A DNA stretch of 64,000 nt from Pseudoduganella umbonata. Its GTDB lineage: Bacteria; Pseudomonadota; Gammaproteobacteria; Burkholderiales; Burkholderiaceae_D. The notes below the pieces were generated by a model, which searched no databases, was not told the origin of the DNA, and saw only the letters and a list, made by a program, of their open reading frames with translations. Shown here piece by piece: positions 28,131 through 38,511 of the stretch. The stretch spans positions 469,215 to 533,214 of the forward strand of contig NZ_JACHXS010000003.1 of NCBI RefSeq assembly GCF_014192225.1, in the 5' to 3' direction. Position 1 is the first letter of the stretch, and every line of letters begins with the position of its first letter. The position numbers and the translations under genes are program-made.

Positions 28131-28759
28131 CGGAGCCTCGCAGTAACGGTCGATATTGATGTACGGCAATTTTACGCCAGAAACTATCAATTCCTCAGGA
28201 AATACGCCGCGCAACGGCCACCGGCACTTCCATGTTGTGGAAACGCAGCAGAGCTGTTTTCGGAACGTCAACGCAGTGGCAGCACGCCCGTGGTCAGGAA
28301 CACCGGCGCTGGCTGTAATGCACGGTGATGTCTTCAAGGTCTTGTAGGAACAGGCCGTATCAGTGGAGGTCGGCGAGCGCGGACTTCTACGTAGCCGGTC
28401 TGCAGCGATGCTGGCAAGTGTTGCTCCAGGCAATGTTCGCTGCCGTACGGATAGCATCGAAAAACGTGGAAACGAGGCTGGGCCTTGCTTTGCGAGGCGG
28501 TCGGCCCATCCGCGCATCAATCGTGCGCTGCCTGCAAAACGAGTATGGTATGGAAATTCGATGTTTCCGTAGGACTAGACTGACAAGGGGCCATCTTACC
28601 AACCTACACCCAAGCGGAAACCCGTCTTATGTTCGGTACGTACATAGGAACTTAAAGTACTACCAACGCGATCGGCGCCGTGCGGTATCTAACCAAGAGC
28701 CGCAATCCATACCTTGAAGCGGCCGACGCGATTCCTGTACTTAAGCTCGTGAGGACAAT
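28131..28759. other. 629-bp non-coding gap between pilE and crp/fnr genes
   Basis: No open frame here looks like protein on either strand. It is AT-richer than the neighbours and must hold the promoters of both divergent genes. Short palindromes (for example acttaaagt near 28650) are present, but nothing that I can name. Confidence 0.6.
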
Positions 28760-29551
28760 ATGAACAACACTCAACTTGGCATTTCCGACAAAACCACGAT
28801 GCCGCTCGCCGGTGCGCGGGAAGCCACCAGGCCAGTGATCAGCTACAGTGGTACCCAGCAGAATGAACTGCTGGCTGCACTGCCGCGTGATGTGCTGGAG
28901 TCGTTGTTCGAGCACCTGGAGCTGGTGCAAATGCCCTTCGGCAAAGAACTCTTCGAATATGGCAGCAAGCTGGAGAATGTGTACTTCCCCACTACCGCCA
29001 TCGTTTCCCTGCTGTACGTGATGGAAGACGGTGCCACGACGGAAATCGCCGTGGTCGGCCACGAAGGCGTGGTCGGCGTATCGATGTTCCCCGGGGAACG
29101 CGCCATGTGCACCGCGGTCGTGCAAAGCGCCGGTTATGGCTACCGCCTGAAAGCGCAGGCACTGCGCGACGCGTTCAACCAGGGCGGCGCCCTGCCCCAG
29201 CTGCTGATGCGCTACAACACGGCGCTGTTCGCCCAGATGGCCCAGAACGCCGTGGGCGGACGTCACAGCTCGATCGAGCAGAAGCTGTGCCGCTGGCTGC
29301 TGGATCGCCTGGACCGTTCGCCGACCAACGAACTGAAGGTCACGCAGGAAATGATCTCGATCATGCTGGGCGTGCGCCGCGAAAGCATCACGGCCGCCGC
29401 CGGCAAGCTGCAGGACGATGGCCTGATCACCTACCGCCGCGGCAATATCACTGTACTGGATCGTGCGGGACTGGAACGCTATGCGGGCGAATGCTACAAG
29501 GTGGCAAAGACGGAATATGATCGTCTGCTCGTTGACGTAGCGGGCTGCTGA
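28760..29551 (+). CDS. Crp/Fnr family transcription regulator
   Basis: 263 aa. N-terminal cyclic-nucleotide-binding-like beta barrel (LELVQMPFGKELFEYGSKLENVYFPTTAIVSLLYVMEDG), a long helix, and a C-terminal winged helix with recognition helix VTQEMISIMLGVRRESITAAAGKLQDDGLITYRRGNITVLDRAGLE. No Cys cluster, so not an Fnr iron-sulphur sensor; the 'FPTTAIVSLL' form is common in Oxalobacteraceae regulators of unknown ligand. The 3' end overlaps the end of the convergent histidine kinase gene by 104 nt. Confidence 0.88.
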   Translation: MNNTQLGISDKTTMPLAGAREATRPVISYSGTQQNELLAALPRDVLESLFEHLELVQMPFGKELFEYGSKLENVYFPTTAIVSLLYVMEDGATTEIAVVGHEGVVGVSMFPGERAMCTAVVQSAGYGYRLKAQALRDAFNQGGALPQLLMRYNTALFAQMAQNAVGGRHSSIEQKLCRWLLDRLDRSPTNELKVTQEMISIMLGVRRESITAAAGKLQDDGLITYRRGNITVLDRAGLERYAGECYKVAKTEYDRLLVDVAGC

Positions 29552-30995
29552 CCACCGGCTTTACCACTTCGCCGTCCCTTGCAATACGCTGCGCGCCGGT
29601 TTCGACCGCGCCGCGCAGCGGAATGCGCACTTCGATGCAGGTTCCCTTCTCGCCGCGCCCGCGGCGAATCGTCAGCGAGCCACCCAGCAGCAGCGCACGC
29701 TCGCGCATGCCCAGGATGCCATGCGACATCGGCTTGGCCAGCGTGTTCGATGCGATGCCGATGCCGTCGTCGATGATCCTCAGCACCAACCCCTCTTCGC
29801 CCAGCTGCAGCGTGACGGATACGCGGCTCGCCTTGGCATACTTGCGGATGTTGGTCAGCGATTCCTGCACGATGCGGAACAGCGCGATCGACAGGCCGGT
29901 GTCGCCGTCACGTACGATGCCGTCGATTTCCGGGCCGATTTCCGTATCGCACGGCACCTTCGTCATGCGCGAGAAGTCGTCCGTATAGCTGTCGATGGCG
30001 GCGCACAGGCCCAGGTTGTCCAGCAGGCTGGGCCGCAAGTTCTCGATGATGCGCCGCTTCAGCTCAACCGTTTCCACCAGCGTGCCGCGGGCCCGCTTCA
30101 GCTGGGCCGCCAGTTCCGGATGCGTCTTCTGCAATTGCAGCGTGACGGCGCCGATATCCATGCTGATCGAGGTCAGGCTGGCACCCATCTCGTCGTGCAG
30201 CTCGCGCGACAGCCGCGATTTCTCATCCTCGCTGACACTGATCAGGTGCCGCGACAGGACGGATAACTGTTCGGTACGCTGCGCCACCATTGCCTCGAGA
30301 TTCTCGTTCGACTGCTGCAGCGCGTATTCGACCGCCGCCTGGCGCAGGTAGCTGCGGCTGACCAGGCGATAGAACATCACCAGCACGACGATCGCCACGG
30401 CGTTGATGAGAACACCAAGCACGAGCGCGTTGTGATATTCCTTGTAGAACCCGGCACTGCGTGCTTCCAGCGTTTCGTTCTGCTCCTGGATCATGATCAC
30501 GGTTTGCAGGCGAATCTCGTCCAGGCCGCCCTTCTCGTCACCGTAGCGGGAAATATTGACGATTTCATCCAGCCCACCATGATGATAGACATCGATGGCC
30601 TGGTTCAGTATCGTCAGCTTGCGCCGGATGAGCGTGTTCAGCTGGGACAGATTCTTCAGCTGTGCCGGATTGTCGGCCAGCAGCGTCTGCAGATGGCGCA
30701 CTTCCGCCTCGGTCTTGTCCAGCACGCTGCGTGTGGGACCAAGATAGACTTCATTGCCGGAAATGAAATAGCCGCGCATGCTGCTTTCGGCATCCTGCAC
30801 CAGCACGTCCAGGTACTGGAGGCGCTCGGCAACGCGCGAGCTTTGCAGCACTTGCGCGTTGGCGCTCTTCAGTGCCTGCAGGTTATGAAAGAGGAACAAG
30901 CCGTTGACGATGAGAATCAGCGCGCACGTGACGCACAAAACGGTCTTGTAGAGTGGCAGCCTGTGATGCGGCTCTGCCTTCGCTGTGAAATACAT
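29448..30995 (-). CDS. sensor histidine kinase with CHASE3-like sensor (NarX type)
   Basis: 515 aa from ATG 30995 (MYFTAKAEPHHRLPL), with GAAGGA upstream. Membrane helix TVLCVTCALILIVNGLFLF, a periplasmic helical CHASE3-like domain (LDVLVQDAESSMRGYFISGNEVYL is typical), second helix ALVLGVLINAVAIVVLVMF, coiled coil, then HisKA_3: RELHDEMGASLTSISMDIG with the phospho-His, and HATPase with FRIVQESLTNIRKYAKAS and DDGIGI. Reading continues past the kinase domain for ~50 residues across the 3' end of the Crp gene. Partner is probably the NarL-type regulator encoded ~210 nt upstream on the same strand. Confidence 0.9.
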   Translation of the reverse strand: MYFTAKAEPHHRLPLYKTVLCVTCALILIVNGLFLFHNLQALKSANAQVLQSSRVAERLQYLDVLVQDAESSMRGYFISGNEVYLGPTRSVLDKTEAEVRHLQTLLADNPAQLKNLSQLNTLIRRKLTILNQAIDVYHHGGLDEIVNISRYGDEKGGLDEIRLQTVIMIQEQNETLEARSAGFYKEYHNALVLGVLINAVAIVVLVMFYRLVSRSYLRQAAVEYALQQSNENLEAMVAQRTEQLSVLSRHLISVSEDEKSRLSRELHDEMGASLTSISMDIGAVTLQLQKTHPELAAQLKRARGTLVETVELKRRIIENLRPSLLDNLGLCAAIDSYTDDFSRMTKVPCDTEIGPEIDGIVRDGDTGLSIALFRIVQESLTNIRKYAKASRVSVTLQLGEEGLVLRIIDDGIGIASNTLAKPMSHGILGMRERALLLGGSLTIRRGRGEKGTCIEVRIPLRGAVETGAQRIARDGEVVKPVVSSPLRQRADDHIPSLPPCSIRPHSVPVPHDPVQ

Positions 30996-31136
30996 CCTGG
31001 GGCATCCTTCGCTGAGGCGGACGGCGGGCAAGTCATTATAGCCCGGCTGCCGATTTAATGCCTTGCGGAAATGCTTCAGCGTGAGAATATTACTGCCAGG
31101 AACAACACCGTCATCGAAAGACATCGCAGCAAAACA

Positions 31137-31179
31137 AAACCGCCAGGACCGATCCCGAAGGATCCGGCGCTGGCGGTTT
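31137..31179 (-). terminator. Rho-independent terminator behind response regulator
   Basis: 10-bp arms AAACCGCCAG (31137-31146) and CTGGCGGTTT (31170-31179) with an inner GGATCC..GGATC stem; on the minus strand GTTTTGTTTT follows. It separates the response regulator from the histidine kinase gene, so the kinase needs read-through or its own promoter. Confidence 0.85.
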
Positions 31180-31206
31180 CACCTGGTACCCGAACGCGGC
31201 AAGCGC

Positions 31207-31839
31207 TCAATCCAGCAGGTTGTTCTTCATTGCATAGTAGGTCAGGTCACTATTGGACTGCAAGCCCATCTTCTCCATGATGCGGGTACGGTAGGTACTG
31301 ACGGTCTTGATGCTGAGCGACAGTGCAGTACCGATGTCGGAGACGGTGGCGCCGCGCGCGAGGCGCAGGAAAACCTGGAACTCGCGGTCCGACAATTCCG
31401 TATGCAACGCCGTGTTCGGATCGCGGTCGAAGCTCTGCGCCAGCAATTCGCCCACCTGCGAGCTGACATAGCGTCGGCCCTGGAAGACGGTGCGCACGGC
31501 GGTAATCAGTTCATCGGCTTCGCATTCCTTGTTCAGGTAGCCATTGGCGCCCATCTTGAACAGGTTGAGTGCATATTGCTGGGCCGGGTAGCCGGACAGG
31601 ATCAGTACCGGAAGATCCGGCTGGCCCTGGCGGATGGTGCGCAAGGTGTCGATACCGCTCTGGTCCGGCATGGCGATATCGAGCAGCAGGACGTCGCAAA
31701 TTTCGCGGCGCGCAATGTCCAGTGCCTCGCGCCCCGTGCTGCCCTCCGCAACCACGGAGAATTCTTCGGATTGCGAAAAGATCTGTTTGAAGCCTGCTCG
31801 TACTATCTGGTGATCGTCACAAATGGCAACGCGTATCAT
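31207..31839 (-). CDS. NarL/FixJ family response regulator
   Basis: 210 aa. Receiver domain with acidic pocket CDD (8-10), phospho-Asp in VLLLDIAMPD (about 54), Ser in LILSGYP and Lys in GYLNKE; C-terminal LuxR-type helix-turn-helix ELSDREFQVFLRLARGATVSDIGTALSLSIKTVSTYRTRIMEKMG. All functional residues present. Pairs naturally with the HisKA_3 kinase encoded downstream. Confidence 0.94.
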   Translation of the reverse strand: MIRVAICDDHQIVRAGFKQIFSQSEEFSVVAEGSTGREALDIARREICDVLLLDIAMPDQSGIDTLRTIRQGQPDLPVLILSGYPAQQYALNLFKMGANGYLNKECEADELITAVRTVFQGRRYVSSQVGELLAQSFDRDPNTALHTELSDREFQVFLRLARGATVSDIGTALSLSIKTVSTYRTRIMEKMGLQSNSDLTYYAMKNNLLD

Positions 31840-32085
31840 TGTTTCCCTCGTATATCCCTGGCTTGGGAAATTGGCCGTGGATCGCTCGCCGAGCGTTTGT
31901 ATTTTTCACTAACGGATCTATAACGTTGATATTGTAACACCAATCATTTAACGTTTCGGCCCGTTGTCGCGCCTACCGGAAGTCGCGCTACTTTGTCATC
32001 GCGCCTACCTGCAGTCGTGCCTGCTTACACAGGCAATCGTGACAAAAGAGATGACAGGAGGCACCCGGCCACGCGCGCCCTGTTT

Positions 32086-32220
32086 CAATGACTCTTGGTT
32101 CAATGATCCCTGGTTCAATGATCCCTGGTTCAATGATCCCTGGTTCAATGATCCTTGGTTCAATGATCCTTGTTTCAATGACCCTTGTTTCAATGAACCC
32201 TGGTTCAACAATCCCTATTT
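32086..32220. repeat. 15-bp tandem repeat, 9 copies, entering merR 3' end
   Basis: Nine units of caatgatccctggtt with few changes, exact 15-bp period, no spacers. The last unit (32206-32220) carries the merR stop codon (32215-32217). On the plus strand it would read (N/D)PWF repeats and on the minus strand SLNQG repeats, but no gene with a credible start uses either. Confidence 0.95.
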
Positions 32221-32601
32221 CAACAGTCCGAGGATTGCCAGCAATTCATTGCGAATCATTTCCCGGTCGAGCGGAGGTGGCGGTGGGGGCGTATCGTTAT
32301 CATACGCTTCCTGGGCGGCGACGCCACGGCTGTCCAGTTTATTGCGCGCGCCACTGATCGTGAAGCCTTGCTCATAGAGCAATTCACGGATCCGGCGGAT
32401 CAGCAGCACTTCATGGTGTTGATAATAGCGGCGGTTGCCGCGGCGCTTCACTGGCTTGAGCTGGGTAAATTCCTGTTCCCAGTAACGCAGCACATGCGGC
32501 TTTACACCGCACAGTTCGCTAACCTCGCCGATCGTGAAGTAACGCTTGGCCGGAATCGGCGGCAAGCTGACCAGTTCGGTCTTGCTGAGGCGATCGTTCA
32601 T
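32215..32601 (-). CDS. MerR family regulator (ihfA-linked)
   Basis: 128 aa. N-terminal MerR winged helix KRYFTIGEVSELCGVKPHVLRYWEQEFTQLKPVKRRGNRRYYQHHEVLLIRRIRELL; no C-terminal metal Cys. This MerR gene directly behind ihfA is a constant feature of betaproteobacteria; its target is not known to me. Contains a run of six prolines (TPPPPPPLDRE). The last codon and the stop lie in the 15-bp repeat. Confidence 0.92.
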   Translation of the reverse strand: MNDRLSKTELVSLPPIPAKRYFTIGEVSELCGVKPHVLRYWEQEFTQLKPVKRRGNRRYYQHHEVLLIRRIRELLYEQGFTISGARNKLDSRGVAAQEAYDNDTPPPPPPLDREMIRNELLAILGLLK

Positions 32602-32613
32602 GCCGATCCTTTA

Positions 32614-32961
32614 TCAGGCTGCTCGTGCCAGCGCGGCACTTTCTTCCACCATGCCCTTGAGCTTCTGGCTGGCGTGGAAGGTCACGACGCGACGCGCCGT
32701 GATCGGGATTTCTTCACCCGTTTTCGGGTTGCGTCCCGGCCGCTGCGGCTTGTCGCGCAGCTGGAAATTGCCGAAACCGGACAATTTGACGGCTTCGCCG
32801 CGCTCGAGTGCATTGCGAATCTCGTCGAAGAAGGTTTCGACCATATCCTTCGCTTCGCGCTTGTTCAGGCCTACTTGTTCGAACAGTAGTTCGGCCAGCT
32901 CGGCTTTCGTGAGCGTCGGCAAGCTCTTTTCAGCTTCCTTGCGTACTTTTGCGACCTGCAT
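32614..32961 (-). CDS. ihfA: integration host factor alpha subunit
   Basis: 115 aa from the ATG at 32961; an in-frame ATG at 32997 would give 127 aa. HU/IHF fold: [37 protein letters not shown], then [38 protein letters not shown] with the Arg/Pro DNA-intercalating arm. DNA-bending heterodimer partner of IhfB. N-terminus is 13+ residues longer than in E. coli. In the classic order pheS-pheT-ihfA-merR, but with a 350-nt gap after pheT. Confidence 0.94.
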   Translation of the reverse strand: MQVAKVRKEAEKSLPTLTKAELAELLFEQVGLNKREAKDMVETFFDEIRNALERGEAVKLSGFGNFQLRDKPQRPGRNPKTGEEIPITARRVVTFHASQKLKGMVEESAALARAA

Positions 32962-32997
32962 GGCGCTGTGCAACTCGGCATCCAGCGCAGATTGCAT

Positions 32998-33311
32998 GAC
33001 CGCGGTGTCGTTGTTGTTAATTTTGCTGCCCTGCCTTTACAAAGTACGTGGGTCCGGCATAACCGGACCCGCTATATGAACCGAATGTTGACTATTCTGA
33101 ATGAATGCCGCAATGCGCGAAAGTGCCGCGCGGTACTTACTGTCGAGCTTAAGCCCGGTCTAAGTTAGCTGCAAAGCGGATGAACAACTTATCACAATAA
33201 AATTATTACAACAAATCCTCATCGGCGTCGCGCTATGTCGCTGCAGGGACTGGTCATGTGCTGGCCGGCACTGGGATGCACCGGCCTGCATGCCACACAA
33301 TGACGCTACGA
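32998..33311 (-). other. gap between pheT and ihfA
   Basis: No coding frame recognised. Contains the hairpin GGGTCCGG (33050-33057) with CCGGACCC (33063-33070) and a candidate ihfA promoter. The longer than usual spacing suggests ihfA can be transcribed separately from pheST. Confidence 0.5.
33186..33214 (-). promoter_or_regulatory. ihfA: candidate sigma-70 promoter for ihfA
   Basis: On the minus strand TTGTTG, 17 nt, TAAGTT in an AT-rich tract about 230 nt upstream of the ihfA start. Sequence match only. Confidence 0.3.
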
Positions 33312-35738
33312 TTACTTGCGTGCTCGCGCGCCGAGTTTTTGCGTGGCTGCATCAGCCAGCGTACCCATCAAACTATCGACGATTTCGTCCTGCAGGGTTG
33401 TTTGAGTATCTTGCAAGCTAAAGCGGAAAGCAAGTGATTTCTCGTCCGACGCAAGCCCGGCGCCGCGGTATTCATCAAACAAAACAATGGCTTGCACGAT
33501 GCGCGCATGCTCGCTCCCGGCGACCGCGGCGGCGAAGACGTCCAGCAATTCCTGGGCTCCCACCGTTTGCGGAACCACCAGGGCAAGGTCGCGGCTGGTG
33601 CCTGGGAACTTCGAGATTTCCGTGTAGGCCGGTACCGAACGTTGTTGCAATGCAACAGCATCCACTTCGAACACGACGGGCGCCTTCGGCAGATCGTACT
33701 TTTGCAGCCAGCGCGGGTGCAGCTCGCCAATGAAGCCGATCACGTTGCCGTCCAGCGATACGGACGCGGCGCGCCCCGGATGCAGCGCCGGATGCTCCAG
33801 CTTGGCGAAGCGCAACTGGGCGGGCGCGAACAGCGCTTCCAGGTCGGCCTTGACGTCGAAGAAGTCGGCATCCTTGGTTGGCAGTCCCCACTGCTCGTCC
33901 GCCTGCGGGCCGTAGGCGATGGCGCCGACGCGCTGCGGCTGGTCGTAGCCGGCCACCGTCAGCGGACCGTCCTGCACGCGGGCGTCGCGGCGGTAGACCG
34001 CCCCCACCTCGAATGCACGCACGCGCGGCGCCTTGCGGTTGACGTTGTAGCGCACGTTCGCGACCAGGCTGCCGATCAGCGACGAGCGCATCACGGACAA
34101 CTGGCTGGCGATCGGATTTTGCAGCTTGATCGGATCGGTATTGCCGTTGAAATCCAGTTCCCACTGCGCTTCCACGAAGCTCATGTTGACCACTTCCTGG
34201 TAGCCCAGGTCGGCCAGCTGGTGGCGCACGGCGAAGATCGAGCGCTCGTTCTCCGCGGCGATGCGCATCGTGTTCTCGGCCACCGGCGGCTTGGCCGGGA
34301 TGTTCTCGAAGCCGTACACGCGCGCTACTTCCTCGATCAGGTCTTCCTCGATCTCGATGTCGAAGCGGTAGCTCGGCGCCGTGACGCTGAAGACGCCGTT
34401 CTCGACGGTAAACGGCAGCGCCAGGCGCGTGAAGATGTCGGCGATGACGGCATCGGTCAGCGGCACGCCGATCACTTTCTGGGCGCGCGCGGTGCGCAGC
34501 TGTACCGGCTTGCGTTCGGGCAGGTTGACGACCTGGTCGTCGATCGGCCCGACCCTGGTCTCGGACGTCCCGCAGATCTCCAGGATCAGCGCGGTGATGC
34601 GTTCGATATGCTCCGGGATCGTCGCGTAGTCGACGCCGCGCTCGAAGCGGTGCGCCGCATCGGTCGAGAAGTTGTACTTGCGGGCACGGCCCTGGATGGC
34701 ATTCGGCCACCAGAATGCCGCTTCCACATAGACATTGGTCGTGTCGAGCGACACGGCGGTGGCGTCGCCGCCCATGATGCCGGCCAGCGATTCGACCTGT
34801 TCACCATCGGCAACCACGCCGACCCATTCGTCGACAGAAACGGTATTACCGTTCAGCAGCTTGAGCGATTCGCCCGCCTTGCCCCAGCGAACCTCGAGGC
34901 CGCCATGGATCTTGTCCAGGTCGAAGACGTGTGAAGGACGGCCCAGTTCCAGCATCACGTAGTTCGAGATGTCGACCAGTGCCGACAGCGAACGCTGGCC
35001 GCTGCGCTCGAGGCGCTGCTTCATCCAGTCCGGCGTCGCGGCCTTCGCGTTCAGGTTGCGGATCACGCGGCCGGCAAAGCGGCCGCACAGGTCCGGCGCG
35101 CCGATCGTGACCGGCAGCTTTTCATCCAGCGTAACGGCGGCAGCGGGACTGGCGGGCGCATTCAGAGGCGAACCGGTCAGCGCCGATACTTCGCGTGCCA
35201 CACCCAGCACGGACAGGCAGTCGGCCTTGTTCGGCGTCAGCTTGATCGTGAATTTCAGGTCGTTCAGCGCGTAGTAATCGCGGAAATCGGTGCCCACCGG
35301 CGCATCGTCCGGCAGTTCCAGCAGGCCGCCATGGTCTTCGGACAGCTTCAGTTCGCGCGCCGAGCACAGCATGCCCTGCGATTCGACTCCGCGCAGTTTG
35401 CCCACCTTGATTTCAAACGGCTTGCCGTCCGCGCCCGGCGGCAGCACGGCACCGGCCGTGGCGCAAGCGACGCGCAGGCCCTCGCGCACGTTCGGCGCAC
35501 CGCACACGATGTTGAGCAGCGTGCCGGTACCCACGTCGACCTGGCACACGTTCAGGCGGTCGGCATTCGGGTGCTTCTGCACTTCGCGCACGTGGCCGAC
35601 GACGACGTTGGTGAACGGCGGTGCGACGGGTTCCACTTCTTCCACTTCGAGGCCGGACATCGTCAGCAGGTGGGACAGCTCATCCGAACTCATCTTCGGA
35701 TCGACCATCGTGCGGAGCCAGTTTTCAGAGAATTGCAT
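33312..35738 (-). CDS. pheT: phenylalanyl-tRNA synthetase beta subunit
   Basis: 808 aa, normal length. Starts [42 protein letters not shown]; tRNA-binding EMAP-like domain, B3/B4 editing region, B5 domain ([33 protein letters not shown]) and C-terminal anticodon-binding domain ([15 protein letters not shown]). Pairs with PheS as alpha2beta2. 13 nt behind pheS. Confidence 0.98.
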   Translation of the reverse strand: MQFSENWLRTMVDPKMSSDELSHLLTMSGLEVEEVEPVAPPFTNVVVGHVREVQKHPNADRLNVCQVDVGTGTLLNIVCGAPNVREGLRVACATAGAVLPPGADGKPFEIKVGKLRGVESQGMLCSARELKLSEDHGGLLELPDDAPVGTDFRDYYALNDLKFTIKLTPNKADCLSVLGVAREVSALTGSPLNAPASPAAAVTLDEKLPVTIGAPDLCGRFAGRVIRNLNAKAATPDWMKQRLERSGQRSLSALVDISNYVMLELGRPSHVFDLDKIHGGLEVRWGKAGESLKLLNGNTVSVDEWVGVVADGEQVESLAGIMGGDATAVSLDTTNVYVEAAFWWPNAIQGRARKYNFSTDAAHRFERGVDYATIPEHIERITALILEICGTSETRVGPIDDQVVNLPERKPVQLRTARAQKVIGVPLTDAVIADIFTRLALPFTVENGVFSVTAPSYRFDIEIEEDLIEEVARVYGFENIPAKPPVAENTMRIAAENERSIFAVRHQLADLGYQEVVNMSFVEAQWELDFNGNTDPIKLQNPIASQLSVMRSSLIGSLVANVRYNVNRKAPRVRAFEVGAVYRRDARVQDGPLTVAGYDQPQRVGAIAYGPQADEQWGLPTKDADFFDVKADLEALFAPAQLRFAKLEHPALHPGRAASVSLDGNVIGFIGELHPRWLQKYDLPKAPVVFEVDAVALQQRSVPAYTEISKFPGTSRDLALVVPQTVGAQELLDVFAAAVAGSEHARIVQAIVLFDEYRGAGLASDEKSLAFRFSLQDTQTTLQDEIVDSLMGTLADAATQKLGARARK

Positions 35739-35751
35739 GATCAGCTTCTTC

Positions 35752-36876
<1,125 letters not shown>

Positions 36877-36880
36877 TTAA

Positions 36881-37243
36881 TTAGGCAGCAGCGATCTTTG
36901 CTTTCACGGCGTTGACAATCGCGGCAAACGCCGGCTTGTCCATCACAGCCATATCGGCCAGGACTTTACGGTCCAGTTCGATAGCAGCTTTCTTCAGGCC
37001 ATTCATGAAGACGCTGTAGGTCAGGCCGTGTTCGCGCGAAGCCGCGTTGATACGGGTGATCCACAGGGCGCGGAAGACGCGCTTCTTGTTACGACGGTCG
37101 CGGTAGGCGTACTGGCCAGCGCGCATGACTGCTTGCTTGGCAATACGGTAAACCTTGCTGCGACGACCGCGGTAACCCTTGGCCTGGTTTAGTACTTTTT
37201 TATGACGGGCACGCGCGGTAACCCCACGTTTTACTCGAGGCAT
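36881..37243 (-). CDS. rplT: 50S ribosomal protein L20
   Basis: 120 aa, standard for L20 ([55 protein letters not shown]). Binds 23S rRNA and in E. coli represses rpmI-rplT translation. Next to rpmI on the same strand. Confidence 0.98.
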   Translation of the reverse strand: MPRVKRGVTARARHKKVLNQAKGYRGRRSKVYRIAKQAVMRAGQYAYRDRRNKKRVFRALWITRINAASREHGLTYSVFMNGLKKAAIELDRKVLADMAVMDKPAFAAIVNAVKAKIAAA

Positions 37244-37267
37244 AGTAGCTCCTTAATGAGTGTGAGA

Positions 37268-37465
37268 TTAAGCGGACGGCATCATGCGCAGGACGCTGGT
37301 GACGTCGGACGCATTGATGTTACGGGTGCCACGCAGCTGACGCTTGTTTTTGGTGGTCTTCTTGGTCAGGATGTGACGCTTGAACGCCATACCCGACTTG
37401 ACGGTACCACCCGGACGCACGCGAAAACGCTTCTTCGCGGAGCTTTTGGTCTTCATTTTTGGCAT
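37268..37465 (-). CDS. rpmI: 50S ribosomal protein L35
   Basis: 65 aa from ATG 37465: [31 protein letters not shown], the L35 signature. An upstream extension of the frame is not L35 sequence. Distance to infC is unusually large (436 nt). Confidence 0.98.
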   Translation of the reverse strand: MPKMKTKSSAKKRFRVRPGGTVKSGMAFKRHILTKKTTKNKRQLRGTRNINASDVTSVLRMMPSA

Positions 37466-37901
37466 AACACATCTGTCCTCGCGGACAGCTCCAAATAACA
37501 GGATCGCAGGTGGCAACAACACGTTGCGCTTGGGTGCCTGCTTTCACTTGTTGATGCAGCGGCAGCTGGGCCACTACATGTTGCGGATTTGATCCCGCAA
37601 ATTCTTTTGCCGGGCTCGAGAGCTCAAAGGCTCAAACCGGTGTCCGACACGATGTGTCCGACACCAAATCCCGGCAGCCGGCAATTATACCCGGTTTTTC
37701 CAATTGCGCACCAGCACTGCCGATGCGCAGTGGGAAAAAGGCTTCCGCCCTTCGCCTTGATACCCGAGGCATGGTTGGAATCCGCCTCGGGAACCGCAGG
37801 AGCGGGATGCAGTTCGGGCCTGTCGCGCGGAATCGTACTTCAGTACGATCGGTCCGCCGCAGCGGAGCACGTCAGGCCCGAAATGCGCCCGCTCATGCGG
37901 C
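37466..37901 (-). other. 436-nt infC-rpmI spacer with large stem-loop
   Basis: No gene recognised. 37782-37913 folds into one long imperfect hairpin with paired blocks CCGCCTCGG/CCGAGGCGG, CGGGCCTG/CAGGCCCG and CGTAC/GTACG around a TTCA loop; it takes in the last infC codons. A second element at ~37637-37665 holds two GTGTCCGACAC copies. It may hold the L20/L35 regulatory leader or an inserted REP/MITE-like element. Confidence 0.6.
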
Positions 37902-38435
37902 TTACCGAGGCGGATTTTTTTTCTTGGGGGCTATAACCATAATCATCTGGCGGCCTTCCATCTTCGGGAACTGCTCAACCTGGCCATGCTCCTCCAGGTC
38001 GGACTTCAACCGCTCCAGCATGCGCATGCCGATGTCCTGGTGGGCCATTTCGCGCCCGCGGAAACGAAGGGTGATCTTCGTCTTGTCGCCTTCTTCCAGG
38101 AACTTGATCAGGTTGCGCAGCTTGATGTTGTAGTCGCCATCGTCAGTACCGGGACGGAATTTGACTTCCTTCACGGAGATGACTTTCTGCTTCAATTTGG
38201 CTTCGTGCGCTTTTTTCTGCTCGGAGTACTTGAACTTACCGTAATCCATCAGACGGCAAACCGGTGGCTGCGCGGTCGGCGCAATTTCCACGAGGTCCAC
38301 GTTCGCTTCTTCCGCCAGGCGGAAGGCTTCGGCCAGGCTCACGATGCCCAGCGGCTCATTATTGACACCGGAAAGACGCATTTCCGGTGCCGTGATTTCG
38401 CCATTGATGCGATGCTGCGACTTGTCAGTAGCTAT
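37902..38435 (-). CDS. infC: translation initiation factor IF-3
   Basis: 177 aa if read from the non-AUG start AUA at 38435: AAAGGA lies 8-9 nt upstream and the frame continues [17 protein letters not shown] into [14 protein letters not shown], giving the standard IF-3 N-terminus and length. The first in-frame AUG (38381) would delete 18 conserved residues. Rare start codons (AUU in E. coli) let IF-3 repress its own translation; AUA here fits the same logic. N-domain, linker and C-domain ([34 protein letters not shown]) all present. Confidence 0.96.
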   Translation of the reverse strand: MATDKSQHRINGEITAPEMRLSGVNNEPLGIVSLAEAFRLAEEANVDLVEIAPTAQPPVCRLMDYGKFKYSEQKKAHEAKLKQKVISVKEVKFRPGTDDGDYNIKLRNLIKFLEEGDKTKITLRFRGREMAHQDIGMRMLERLKSDLEEHGQVEQFPKMEGRQMIMVIAPKKKNPPR

Positions 38436-38511
38436 TGCAGTTTCCTTTAAAAATTTTGTAAGTTGGCCGGTTACGAGGACTTAACGATCGCCACTTGGCG
38501 ATCAATCCTCG

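Noticed and set aside
28150..28200. sigma-54 promoter before pilE (TGGC..TTGC)
   Set aside because: GG to GC spacing is one base short of the sigma-54 requirement.
28325..28717. 130-aa open frame in the pilE-crp gap
   Set aside because: No ribosome site, no protein-like composition, no recognisable motif.
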